Source: Vicinamibacterales bacterium (GTDB lineage Bacteria > Acidobacteriota > Vicinamibacteria > Vicinamibacterales > 2-12-FULL-66-21). From it: 59,902 nucleotides of DNA. Made by a program: the position numbers and the translations under genes. The notes under the pieces were generated by a model. It ran no database searches, was not told where the DNA came from, and worked only from the letters and a program-made list of their open reading frames with translations. The first letter of the stretch is position 1. The number at the start of each line of letters is the position of its first letter. Shown here in pieces: positions 35,229-43,166 of this stretch. The DNA lies in assembly GCA_036496585.1 (NCBI GenBank), contig DASXLB010000018.1, positions 1-59,902 on the forward strand, in the 5' to 3' direction.

Positions 35229-36338
35229 ATGACCGACGACTACAGCCGGCTGCTCGAGTCGCATCGAAGCCAGTTCGACAGCGACGCGGCCGCCGCATCG
35301 AATGACGTCGACGTGCGCGGCGTACGCGACAAGTACCTGTCTCGCAAGAACGGGCTCATCGGCGCGTTGATGAAGGCCGTGGCGGGCGCGCCCGCCGAGA
35401 AGCGGCCGGCGCTCGGTCGCGCCGCGAACGAACTGAAACAGTACGCCGAGACCGTGATCGAGCAGAAGCTTGCCGCGGCCGGCGACGCGGCGCGTCTCCG
35501 CGCCGCGCGCGCCGACACGCTCGACGTGACACTGCCGGGCCGCGCGCCGCTCGTCGGCCGGCGGCACCCGCTCACGGTCATGCGCGATCGCGTCGAGGCC
35601 ATCTTCCTGCGCATGGGATTTCTCGTCGTCGAGGGACCCGAGCTCGAAGACGACTACCACAACTTCGAAGCGCTCAACATGCCGGCCGAACACCCGGCGC
35701 GCGACATGCAGGACACGCTCTACCTCGCGGCGCCGGTGGCGTCCGTGTCGGGCGCGCCCGCTACGCTGCTGCGGACGCATACCTCCGGCATGCAGATCCG
35801 CTATATGGAGACGCACCAGCCGCCCGTGCGCCTGATCGCGCCTGGGCGCGTCTACCGCCGTGACGGGCTCGACCTGACGCACTCCCCCATGTTCACGCAG
35901 GTCGAGGGGCTGGTGGTCGGCGAAGCCGTCACCCTGGCGGATCTCAAGGGGACGCTCGTCACCTTCGCCCACGAGCTGTTCGGCGCCGATCGCGGCACCC
36001 GCTTCCGTCCGAGCTTCTTCCCGTACACCGAGCCGAGCGGCGAGCTCGACATCAGCTGCGCCGCGTGCGGCGGGACCGGCCGCGTCGGGCCGAGGCGCGG
36101 CGAGGCTGCCGGCGAACGCGGCTGCGGCATGTGCAAGGGGACCGGTTGGATCGAAGTCCTCGGCAGCGGCATGGTGCACCCGGCGGTCTTCGAGGCCGTC
36201 GGCTACGACGCCGAGAGGTACACGGGCTTTGCCTTCGGTGTCGGCATCGAGCGGCTGGCGCTCCTCAAGTGGGGCATCGAGGACATCCGCCTGTTCTACG
36301 AAAACGACCTGCGATTCCTGGAGCAGTTCCCCCTGTGA
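35229..36338 (+). CDS. pheS: Phenylalanyl-tRNA synthetase alpha subunit
   Basis: PheS carries the class II catalytic domain of the heterotetrameric enzyme. The 369-residue protein has an N-terminal coiled coil (VRDKYLSRKNGLIGALMK), motif 1 region MGFLVVEGPELEDDYHNFEALNMPAEHPARD, LLRTHTSGMQIRYM, motif 2 RVYRRDGLDLTHSPMFTQVEGLVV, PSFFPYTEPSGELDI and motif 3 GFAFGVGIERLALLKWGIEDIRLFYENDLRFL. Its CAACGGTG...GCGMCKGTGW cysteine loop is about 12 residues longer than usual. The stop overlaps pheT (GTGA). Confidence 0.95.
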   Translation: MTDDYSRLLESHRSQFDSDAAAASNDVDVRGVRDKYLSRKNGLIGALMKAVAGAPAEKRPALGRAANELKQYAETVIEQKLAAAGDAARLRAARADTLDVTLPGRAPLVGRRHPLTVMRDRVEAIFLRMGFLVVEGPELEDDYHNFEALNMPAEHPARDMQDTLYLAAPVASVSGAPATLLRTHTSGMQIRYMETHQPPVRLIAPGRVYRRDGLDLTHSPMFTQVEGLVVGEAVTLADLKGTLVTFAHELFGADRGTRFRPSFFPYTEPSGELDISCAACGGTGRVGPRRGEAAGERGCGMCKGTGWIEVLGSGMVHPAVFEAVGYDAERYTGFAFGVGIERLALLKWGIEDIRLFYENDLRFLEQFPL

Positions 36339-38386
36339 AGCTTCCCTACGCGTGGCTCACCGAGCTGGTCAAGGTGCGCGCGGACGTCGACGCGGTGGCG
36401 TCGGCGCTGGCGGCGCGCGGATTCGAGGTCGCGGCGGTCGACGCCGGCGTGATCGATTTCGAGATCACGGCGAATCGGCCCGACTGTCTCAGCATCCTCG
36501 GGCTGGCGCGGGAAGCCTCGGCGGCGTTTGGCGTCCCCCTGCAAATGCCGGACGCGACACTGCCGCCGGCCGGCCAGCCGCAGCCGATCGACGTCGTCAT
36601 CGAGGATCCGGAACTCTGTCCCCGCTACTGCGCGCAGGTGTTCGAGGTCCGATCGACCGGGCACACCCCCGACTGGATGCGGCAGCGACTCGAGGCATGC
36701 GGGGTGCGCAGCACCAGCCCGATCGTCGACACCACCAACTACGTGATGCTCGAAACGGGGCAGCCGACGCATGCGTTCGACTATGCGAGGCTTGCCGGAC
36801 GCACGCTGCGCATCCGGCGCGCCGCGCCGGGTGAACGGATCACGACGCTGGACGGCGTCGCGCGGGTCCTCGACACCGAGATGCTGGTCATCGCCGATGG
36901 CGAACGGCCACAGGCAGTGGCGGGAGTGATGGGGGGGGCGCACTCCGAGATCGCCGCCGGCACGCGGCTCATGGTGCTGGAGAGCGCTTGTTTCAAGCCA
37001 GCCGCGGTTCGCCGCACCAGCAAGCGGCTCGGCCTGAAAACCGAAGCGTCGACGCGTTTCGAGCGCGGCGCCGACGTCAACGCGGCGGCGGCGGCGATCG
37101 GGCGCATCGCGGCGCTGCTGCAGCAGATCGGCGCGGCGCAGCCGCTTGGCCCGACCGTCGATCGCTATCCCGCGCCACGGACGCCCCTGGTCCTGACCCT
37201 GCGCGCATCGCGCATCGAGCGTCTGCTCGGGGTTCCGGTGGCGGAGGCTGAGGTCCCGCGGCGTCTCGAGCCGCTGGGTTTTTCGGTGTCCCAGGCGGAG
37301 CTCCCCACCTCCACCGCGCCTGTTCCGACCGTCTGGTCCGTCACCGTCCCGACCTTCCGCGTGGACGTGCTGCGCGAGGTCGACCTCATCGAGGAGATCG
37401 CGCGGGACGACGGTTACCGGGGCCTGCCGGCGACCTTTCCCGCACCAGACGCGCTGCAGCCGGCTCCGGATGGGCGCGCGGCGCGGGATCAGCGCCTGCG
37501 TCACGTGCTCACCGCGTGCGGTTTTTCCGAAGCGATGACCTTCGCCTTCATCGAGGCTGAAGCGGCGGCGCCGTTCGCGGAGGACGCCGCGTCACTCGTC
37601 AGAGTGGCCAACCCCCTGTCCGAAAAGTTCGCGGTGCTGCGGCCCTCCCTGCTGGCCGGACTGGTCGACGCGGCCGCGCACAATCGGCGCCGGCAGCACG
37701 CCGATGTGCGGTTGTTCGAAGTCGGCACGCGCTTCAAGGCGTCCGGGGAGGCGCGCACCGTCGCCGGCGTCTGGACAGGCGCGGCACAGCCGCCACACTG
37801 GTCGGGCGGTGCGCGCAGCGTGGACTTCTTCGACGTCAAAGGGGTCGTCGAGGCGATCGCGCGCGCCTTCCACGCGCCGGTCGCCTGCGCGCCGGCCGAT
37901 ATTCCCTACCTCGTCCCGGGCCGGTCCGCGGTCATCAGTCTTGACGGCCAACCCGGCATCATCGGCGTCGTTGGCCAGATCGCCCCCGCGATCGCCGAGG
38001 CCCGAGGCTGTCCGAACGGCGAGCCGGTCTGGGCTTTCGAGCTCGACGCGGGGCCGCTCGGATCGGCTGACACGGCCGAAGCGCTGCGCGCCGAGCCGCT
38101 GCCACGGTTCCCGTCGATCGTCCGAGACCTGTCGATCCTCGTCGATAGCACCTTGCCTGCCAGCACGGTTCGTGGCACGATCCGCTCGTCGGCTCCTCCG
38201 ACGCTCGTGCAGGCGATCGAGTTCGATCGGTATACGGGCAAGGGGGTGCCGGAGGATCGCGTCAGCCTGTCGCTGCGTCTGATGTTCCGATCGCCGGAAC
38301 GGACGCTGACCGACGCCGAGGCCGACGCCGCGATGGATTCGATCGTGCGCGCGCTTGCGGCCGCGCACGGGGCAGTCAGGCGCTGA
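36335..38386 (+). CDS. pheT: Phenylalanyl-tRNA synthetase beta subunit lacking the tRNA-binding (B2) insert
   Basis: The 683-residue PheT starts GTG (KLPYAWLTELVKV) and keeps the B1/B3-B5 core (DFEITANRPDCLSILGLAREASAAFG; SPIVDTTNYVMLETGQPTHAFDYARL; AVAGVMGGAHSEI; GLKTEASTRFERGAD), the B6-B7 class II-like region and the C-terminal anticodon domain (LPRFPSIVRDLSILVD; FDRYTGKGVPEDRVSLSLRLMFRSPERTLTDAE). Normally an EMAP-II-like tRNA-binding domain of about 110 residues lies between GFEVA and the NRPDC motif. Here they are joined by only 9 residues, so that domain is absent. Coupled to pheS by GTGA. Confidence 0.94.
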   Translation: MKLPYAWLTELVKVRADVDAVASALAARGFEVAAVDAGVIDFEITANRPDCLSILGLAREASAAFGVPLQMPDATLPPAGQPQPIDVVIEDPELCPRYCAQVFEVRSTGHTPDWMRQRLEACGVRSTSPIVDTTNYVMLETGQPTHAFDYARLAGRTLRIRRAAPGERITTLDGVARVLDTEMLVIADGERPQAVAGVMGGAHSEIAAGTRLMVLESACFKPAAVRRTSKRLGLKTEASTRFERGADVNAAAAAIGRIAALLQQIGAAQPLGPTVDRYPAPRTPLVLTLRASRIERLLGVPVAEAEVPRRLEPLGFSVSQAELPTSTAPVPTVWSVTVPTFRVDVLREVDLIEEIARDDGYRGLPATFPAPDALQPAPDGRAARDQRLRHVLTACGFSEAMTFAFIEAEAAAPFAEDAASLVRVANPLSEKFAVLRPSLLAGLVDAAAHNRRRQHADVRLFEVGTRFKASGEARTVAGVWTGAAQPPHWSGGARSVDFFDVKGVVEAIARAFHAPVACAPADIPYLVPGRSAVISLDGQPGIIGVVGQIAPAIAEARGCPNGEPVWAFELDAGPLGSADTAEALRAEPLPRFPSIVRDLSILVDSTLPASTVRGTIRSSAPPTLVQAIEFDRYTGKGVPEDRVSLSLRLMFRSPERTLTDAEADAAMDSIVRALAAAHGAVRR

Positions 38387-38434
38387 CCGACGCGCGGTCG
38401 TGGCGCCGAGGGCGAGCCCCCGGAAAGGACGCGA

Positions 38435-38803
38435 ATGGTAAAGGCAGCGGTTGCGGCAGCCCCCGTGGATGTCGAGGCCATCGACCGGCTGGAGCAGAAG
38501 CTGAAACAGCTCGTGACTGTGCTCGACCAGACGCGCGCAGAGAGCACTCGCGCCAACGGCGAGCTGGCCAAGGCGCGGGGGGAACAGGCGCGCGCGAGCG
38601 AAGAGATGACCCGGACGCGCGCCGAACAGGTGCGGGCCGCCGAAGAGAACACGCGGCTGCGGGCCGAGCTCGACGCCGCCAGGGGCCGCCTCGCGGAAGC
38701 GGAAGGCACCGGGACCGAGCTTGCTGCTCTTCGGACCGAGCGCGACCACGTTCGCGGCCGGGTCGATGAGATGCTCAAGCAGCTCGAGAGCCTCAACCTC
38801 TAA
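38435..38803 (+). CDS. Coiled-coil protein, ZapB-like (hypothetical)
   Basis: The 122-residue protein is almost entirely coiled coil from about residue 14 (VEAIDRLEQKLKQLVTVLDQTRAES ... ELAALRTERDHVRGRVDEMLKQLESLNL). The last segment, with repeated heptads and the LEsL ending, resembles ZapB-like division proteins, and it lies 9 nt before zapA. GGAAAGGA precedes the ATG. A division-ring role is inferred from position; sequence identity cannot be judged by eye. Confidence 0.7.
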   Translation: MVKAAVAAAPVDVEAIDRLEQKLKQLVTVLDQTRAESTRANGELAKARGEQARASEEMTRTRAEQVRAAEENTRLRAELDAARGRLAEAEGTGTELAALRTERDHVRGRVDEMLKQLESLNL

Positions 38804-38812
38804 CCCACCGAC

Positions 38813-39133
38813 ATGGAATCCCGCGTCGTCAGCATCGAGATCAACGGCATCCGGTATCCGATCCGCAGTCATCTCGATGCCGCCTACATCGCGGATCTCG
38901 CCGCGTATGTCGAGCAGAAGATGGTGCTTGCGGCGAAGGAGTCGCCGGCCGGCGACACGCTGAAGATTGCGGTCCTCGCCGCGCTCAATATCGCCGACGA
39001 GTGCTTCCGCGCCCGTGAGGAGGGCACCGCCCAGCGGACGGGCATCAACGAGCGCGCGCAAGAACTGGAGCGGATGCTGGACCTGGCGCTCGCGGGCAGC
39101 GAACCGCTTGCCCGGGCAGCCGGTTCACACTAA
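38813..39133 (+). CDS. zapA: Cell division protein ZapA
   Basis: ZapA bundles FtsZ filaments at mid-cell. The 106-residue protein has the ZapA head domain (VVSIEINGIRYPIRSHLDAAYIADLAAYVEQKM) followed by a helix (SPAGDTLKIAVLAALNIADECFRAREE) and a C-terminal coiled coil. Length and pattern fit the family. It directly precedes a 6S RNA gene, the arrangement seen in other bacteria. Confidence 0.88.
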   Translation: MESRVVSIEINGIRYPIRSHLDAAYIADLAAYVEQKMVLAAKESPAGDTLKIAVLAALNIADECFRAREEGTAQRTGINERAQELERMLDLALAGSEPLARAAGSH

Positions 39134-39154
39134 GATCCTCCTGAGGAGTTCGAG

Positions 39155-39340
39155 TTCCCTGCTTTGCGCGTGATGGTTCATGGAGGCTCGCTTTGAGCCA
39201 ATGCTCCATCTAAGCGAATCGCGGCGCCGCGCCGTGTGCATGCCTCTGCAAGAGGAAGCCTGACGCGCGGTGACGAACGGCGGTTCCACCTGGTTTTGCC
39301 AGGTTCAAACGACCTCCCCACACGGCAAAGCGGGGCCTTT
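39155..39340 (+). ncRNA. ssrS: 6S RNA (SsrS)
   Basis: The 250-nt gap between zapA and rny folds as 6S RNA, which binds the sigma70 RNA polymerase holoenzyme. The closing stem pairs CCCTGCTTTGC (39157) with GCAAAGCGGGG (39325). The 5' half includes GAGGCTCGCTTTGAGCC. The apical region GCATGCCTCTGCAAGAGG followed by AAGCCTGA closely parallels E. coli GCAUGCUCGG...CCGAGAAGCCU. The 3' bubble hairpin ACCTGGTTTTGCCAGGT matches the ACCUUGAACCAAGGGU hairpin. The location next to zapA is typical. End points are estimates, about 185 nt; CCTTTTCCC after it may end transcription. Confidence 0.85.
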
Positions 39341-39385
39341 TCCCGGCGGCGTGCCGCGCCGTTTAGCAGATAGATAGAAGGTCCG

Positions 39386-40969
39386 ATGAGCCCGATGAGC
39401 CTCCCCGTCGTGCTCCTGGCGCTCGGAGCAGCGTGCGATTTGCTCGCGCTGGGCGCCGCGATCTGGTGGGTGGCGAGCCGCAAGCGCATCGCCAGCGACA
39501 CCGTCGGCCGCGCGCAGGATGAAGCGCAGCAGATCCGCCGCGCCGCCGAGCGCGACGCCGAGTCCCTCAAAAAAGAAGCGCAGCTCGAAGCGCGCGAGAA
39601 ATCACACGGCGTCGTCGCCGCCGCCGAACAGCAGGCGCGCGCTCGTCAGCTGGAAATCGCCGGCCTCGACCAGGCGCTCGCCGAGCGCACCCGCGCCCTC
39701 ACCGAGCGCCTCGCCGACGCTGAGCGGACCGAGCGTGAGCTGCGCGCCCGCGACACCCGGCTCATCGACCTGCAGCACCGCGCCGACACGGCGGCCGCGC
39801 GCGCCGACCAGCTCGTCGCCGACCGGCAGCGCGAGCTGCAGCGCGTGGCGGGGATGACCGGCGAGGAGGCGCGCGAGTTCCTGCTCAAGCAGATCGAAGC
39901 CGACGCCCGCCGCGATGCCGCCAACCTGGTCAAGCGCCTCGAGGCCGAGGCCCGCGAAACCGCCGGCCAGCGCGCGCAGCAGATCATCGCCGACGCGATC
40001 CAGCGGAGCGCCGCCGACCACGCCATCGAGACCACCGTCTCGGTCGTCGACCTGCCGAGCGACGATATGAAGGGGAGGATCATCGGCCGCGAAGGGCGCA
40101 ACATCCGCGCGCTCGAGCAGGCGACGGGCGTCGAGCTCATCGTCGACGACACCCCCGGAGCGATCATCCTGTCGTCGTTCGATCCCTTCCGGCGCGAGGT
40201 CGCGCGCCAGGCCATCGCGCGGCTGATCGCCGATGGCCGGATCCACCCGGCGCGCATCGAGGAGGTCGTCGAAAAGGTCAAGGCCGAGATGGAGGACTCC
40301 GTCCGCCGCGAGGGAGAAGCCGCCGCCTTCGAGCTCGGCCTCTATGACCTGCACCCGGAAGTGCTCCGGCTGATGGGCCGGCTGAAGTTCCGCACGAGTT
40401 ACGGCCAGAACGTGCTCAACCACTCGCGCGAGGTGGCGTTCCTGGCCGGCATCATGGCGAAAGAGCTCGGGCTGAACGGCCACGTCGCGGCGCGTGCCGC
40501 CTTCCTGCACGACATCGGCAAGGCGATCGATCGCGATCTGCAGGGAACCCATCTCGAGCTCGGCCTCGACTTCCTTCGCAAGCACGGCGAGAGCGAGCCG
40601 GTGCTGCTGGCGGTGGCGGCCCACCACATGGACATCGACTGGCCCTCGCTCGAAGCGATGATCGTCCAGGCCGCCGACGCGATCTCGGCCGCGCGGCCCG
40701 GCGCGCGGCGCGACATCCTCGAGTCGTATGTGAAGCGGCTCGAAAAACTCGAGAGCATCGCCGACTCGTTCCACGGCGTCTCGAAGGCCTTCGCGCTCCA
40801 GGCCGGGCGGGAGATTCGCATCGTCGTCGAGAGCGATCAGATCAGCGACGAAGAGACCGTCTGGCTCTCCAGGGACATCGCCAAGCGGATCGAGAACGAA
40901 CTCGAGTATCCAGGCCAGATCAAGGTCACCGTCATCCGTGAAACACGGGCCGTCGAATACGCGCGATAG
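39386..40969 (+). CDS. rny: Ribonuclease Y
   Basis: RNase Y is a membrane-anchored endoribonuclease that starts mRNA decay. The 527-residue protein has an N-terminal membrane helix (7-29), a long coiled coil (about 38-210), a KH domain (VVDLPSDDMKGRIIGREGRNIRALEQATG, about 218-246), an HD domain (NHSREVAFLAGIMAKELGL; AAFLHDIGKAIDRD; AVAAHHMDIDW) and a C-terminal domain ending IKVTVIRETRAVEYAR. It lies after 6S RNA and overlaps thiL by 32 nt. A ymdB-like gene is also in this window. Confidence 0.96.
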   Translation: MSPMSLPVVLLALGAACDLLALGAAIWWVASRKRIASDTVGRAQDEAQQIRRAAERDAESLKKEAQLEAREKSHGVVAAAEQQARARQLEIAGLDQALAERTRALTERLADAERTERELRARDTRLIDLQHRADTAAARADQLVADRQRELQRVAGMTGEEAREFLLKQIEADARRDAANLVKRLEAEARETAGQRAQQIIADAIQRSAADHAIETTVSVVDLPSDDMKGRIIGREGRNIRALEQATGVELIVDDTPGAIILSSFDPFRREVARQAIARLIADGRIHPARIEEVVEKVKAEMEDSVRREGEAAAFELGLYDLHPEVLRLMGRLKFRTSYGQNVLNHSREVAFLAGIMAKELGLNGHVAARAAFLHDIGKAIDRDLQGTHLELGLDFLRKHGESEPVLLAVAAHHMDIDWPSLEAMIVQAADAISAARPGARRDILESYVKRLEKLESIADSFHGVSKAFALQAGREIRIVVESDQISDEETVWLSRDIAKRIENELEYPGQIKVTVIRETRAVEYAR

Positions 40970-41951
40970 TCTCGGCGAGCGCGAGCTGATCGCCGCGATT
41001 CGTGCGCGAACGCCGACGGCGGCGTGGCTCACGATCGGCATCGGCGACGACGCGGCGGTCGCAGAGCCGGCGCGCGGCGCGCTCGAGATCCTCACCACCG
41101 ACGCGCTCGTCGAGTCCGTGCATTTCGATCGGCGCCTCAGCTCGCCTGCCGACATCGGCTGGAAAGCCCTCGCGGTGAACCTCTCTGACGTGGCGGCGAT
41201 GGGCGGCACGCCGCGGCTGGCGCTGCTCTCGCTCGGCGTGCCCGAACACATGGACGGCCGAGAGGTGAACGAGCTGGTCGACGGCTTCCTCGAGCTGGCC
41301 TCTCAGAACGGGGTCGTCCTGGCGGGCGGCAACGTGACGCGATCGCCCGGTCCCCTCTTCGTCGACGTCACCGTCACCGGCTTCGCCCGCCGCCGCAACG
41401 TGCTCACCCGCAGCGGCGGACGCTCCGGCGACGACGTCTACGTCTCTGGCACGATCGGAGCGGCCGCGGCCGGACTTTCGTGGTGGAAGGAGTCGGGGGA
41501 CGCGAAGGAGCTCGCCGGATTCCAGGAGTGTATCGAGCGACATCGACGGCCGCAGCCGCGCACCAGGCTCGGCGCGCTGCTCGGTCGCAACCGCGCGGCG
41601 AGCGCCTGCATGGATCTCAGCGACGGGCTGGCCGACGCCGTCCGCCAGGTCGCCGAGGCGTCTGGCACCGGTGCCCGGATCGACGCCTCGCTGCTGCCGA
41701 TCGATCCGGCGGTCCGCGAGTGGTTTTCGCGCCGCGGCCTCGATGCCGCGGCCGCCGCAGCGGCGGGCGGCGACGACTACGAACTGCTCTTCACGGTGCC
41801 GCGCCGTCGCCGCGGCCGCCTGGCGACCGTCGTCAGGCAGGCGCGGGGCGTGTCTGTCACGCGTATCGGCGCACTCACGGCCGAACCCGGCGTGTTCCTG
41901 GTTCGCGGCGAGGCATCGGAACCGCTGCCCGCCGGTTTCGTGCATTTCTAG
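40938..41951 (+). CDS. thiL: Thiamine-monophosphate kinase
   Basis: ThiL phosphorylates thiamine monophosphate to the active diphosphate. The 337-residue protein has GERELIAAIRAR, GIGDDAAVAEPARG (about 34-47), TTDALVESVHFD, ALAVNLSDVAAMGGTP, LAGGNVTRSPGPLFVDVTVTG, SACMDLSDGLADAVRQVAEASG and AAGGDDYELLFTVP, the standard motifs. The start is GTG at 40938 inside the end of rny. Confidence 0.94.
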   Translation: MKHGPSNTRDSLGERELIAAIRARTPTAAWLTIGIGDDAAVAEPARGALEILTTDALVESVHFDRRLSSPADIGWKALAVNLSDVAAMGGTPRLALLSLGVPEHMDGREVNELVDGFLELASQNGVVLAGGNVTRSPGPLFVDVTVTGFARRRNVLTRSGGRSGDDVYVSGTIGAAAAGLSWWKESGDAKELAGFQECIERHRRPQPRTRLGALLGRNRAASACMDLSDGLADAVRQVAEASGTGARIDASLLPIDPAVREWFSRRGLDAAAAAAAGGDDYELLFTVPRRRRGRLATVVRQARGVSVTRIGALTAEPGVFLVRGEASEPLPAGFVHF

Positions 41952-41954
41952 ACC

Positions 41955-42446
41955 ATGCAGCTGCTGTCCCCACGGATGCGTCATTGGCTCGACCAGATGC
42001 TGCATACGCACGACACGCCGGAGCGAACGGCCGCGGCGTTCGCGCTGGGGGTGTTCTTCGGGTTCTCGCCTCTGCTTGGGTTTCACACTGTCCTCGGACT
42101 CGTCTTCGCGTTTGCCCTGAGCCTGAATCGCGTCGCAGTGCTGCTGGGGATCTACTCCAACCTGCCCTGGATCCTCCCGGCGTACTACACGCTCGCGACG
42201 GCGGCCGGCGCAGCCGTACTCCGGGTCCCCATCAAACCGCGCCTGCTGAAGGAACTGACCGCGGCACTGGCCGACGGTTCCTGGACGGATTTTCGTCTCC
42301 TGGCCCACGCGCTCACGCCGCTGGCGTGGGCCTACGTTCTAGGCTCCACCGTGGGCGCCATTTTGCTCAGCCTCATCGCGTATCGCGTCTCCCTGACGAT
42401 GATCGTGGCTCATCGCCGCCGGACAGAGCACATCGTAAGCGACTGA
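41955..42446 (+). CDS. DUF2062-family membrane protein
   Basis: The 163-residue integral membrane protein has the DUF2062 signature DTPERTAAAFALGVFFGFSPLLGFHTVLGL (about 20-50), then LNRVAVLLGIYSNLPWILPAYY. Further hydrophobic segments and a basic C terminus follow. DUF2062 proteins have no assigned activity; some are fused to glycosyltransferases. The ATG is 3 nt after thiL. A perfect 10-bp palindrome begins at its stop codon. Confidence 0.85.
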   Translation: MQLLSPRMRHWLDQMLHTHDTPERTAAAFALGVFFGFSPLLGFHTVLGLVFAFALSLNRVAVLLGIYSNLPWILPAYYTLATAAGAAVLRVPIKPRLLKELTAALADGSWTDFRLLAHALTPLAWAYVLGSTVGAILLSLIAYRVSLTMIVAHRRRTEHIVSD

Positions 42447-42467
42447 ATTGTAAGAAGTTACAATTCA
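42444..42467. promoter_or_regulatory. Perfect 10-bp inverted repeat upstream of the 3D-domain gene
   Basis: Arms TGAATTGTAA and TTACAATTCA flank GAAG. It begins in the stop codon of the DUF2062 gene and ends about 21 nt before the -35 box at 42489. There is no following T-run, so an operator is more likely than a terminator. Confidence 0.55.
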
Positions 42468-42488
42468 CGACGGTCGGTGTTTGGGCTT

Positions 42489-42517
42489 TTGACTGAACGC
42501 CACCGGCGCCCTATAGT
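42489..42517 (+). promoter_or_regulatory. Near-consensus sigma70 promoter of the 3D-domain gene
   Basis: TTGACT (42489-42494), a 17-nt spacer and TATAGT (42512-42517) make the best -35/-10 pair I found in the window. The predicted start near 42524 gives a leader of about 33 nt. Confidence 0.7.
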
Positions 42518-42526
42518 GTCTTGGGT

Positions 42527-42543
42527 GGCGGGCCAAGCCCGCC
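42527..42543 (+). promoter_or_regulatory. Hairpin in the leader of the 3D-domain gene
   Basis: GGCGGGC pairs with GCCCGCC around a CAA loop, 13 nt before the ATG. It would occupy the place of a ribosome-binding site and could limit translation; no Shine-Dalgarno is visible. Confidence 0.5.
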
Positions 42544-42556
42544 AGCCGCCAGCCCC

Positions 42557-43123
42557 ATGCTGATGTCGATTTCCCGATCGTTCACCCGCAAGCTTGCGGC
42601 AACGACCACGGTAGCGGTGGGGCTGGCGTTGATGTACGAGTCGAAGGTGATCGACTTCAGCGACATCTCGCTCCCGCTCGAAACGACTGATGCGGCGTCG
42701 CTCGCCGACGCGGTCCCGGCGTCGGGCATCCAGCACCTGCAATTCGCCGCCACCGCTTACTGCAAGGGTTCGACGACCGCCTCGGGCGTGAACGTGCGGA
42801 CCGGCATCGCCGCCGCCGATCCCGGGCTGCTTCCGGTCGGGTCGGTCATCCAGGTGTATCGCCTGGGCGAGCGCTATAACGGCATCTACACGATCATGGA
42901 CACGGGTCCCTCCGTTCAGGGGCGCCACATCGACATCTACATCTGGAACTGCAACGAAGCGCTGCAGCTCGGACGCCGCGACATCGCCATCAACGTCCTG
43001 CGACTCGGCTGGAACCCGACTGCGAGCAAGCCCAATCTGATCCAGCGCCTCTTCCGCCAGCGCGAGGCGGCCCGTCTGGAGGCCCAGGCTCCGTTACCTT
43101 CGCGCCCCATCGAAATCCACTAG
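42557..43123 (+). CDS. 3D-domain (double-psi barrel) secreted protein
   Basis: The 188-residue protein has an N-terminal hydrophobic segment (KLAATTTVAVGLALMY) and then a 3D domain, the fold of lytic transglycosylase MltA and Rpf-like factors. The three conserved Asp residues appear in GIAAADPGLLPVGSVIQV, YTIMDTGPSVQG and RHIDIYIWNCNEA. It probably acts on peptidoglycan in the periplasm, though catalysis is unproven for stand-alone 3D proteins. The ATG at 42557 is chosen over a TTG at 42521, which lies 3 nt after the -10. Confidence 0.8.
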   Translation: MLMSISRSFTRKLAATTTVAVGLALMYESKVIDFSDISLPLETTDAASLADAVPASGIQHLQFAATAYCKGSTTASGVNVRTGIAAADPGLLPVGSVIQVYRLGERYNGIYTIMDTGPSVQGRHIDIYIWNCNEALQLGRRDIAINVLRLGWNPTASKPNLIQRLFRQREAARLEAQAPLPSRPIEIH

Positions 43124-43166
43124 ACGGGACCACTTTTCACGCGGCCGAATACCAGCTTCGATTCTT

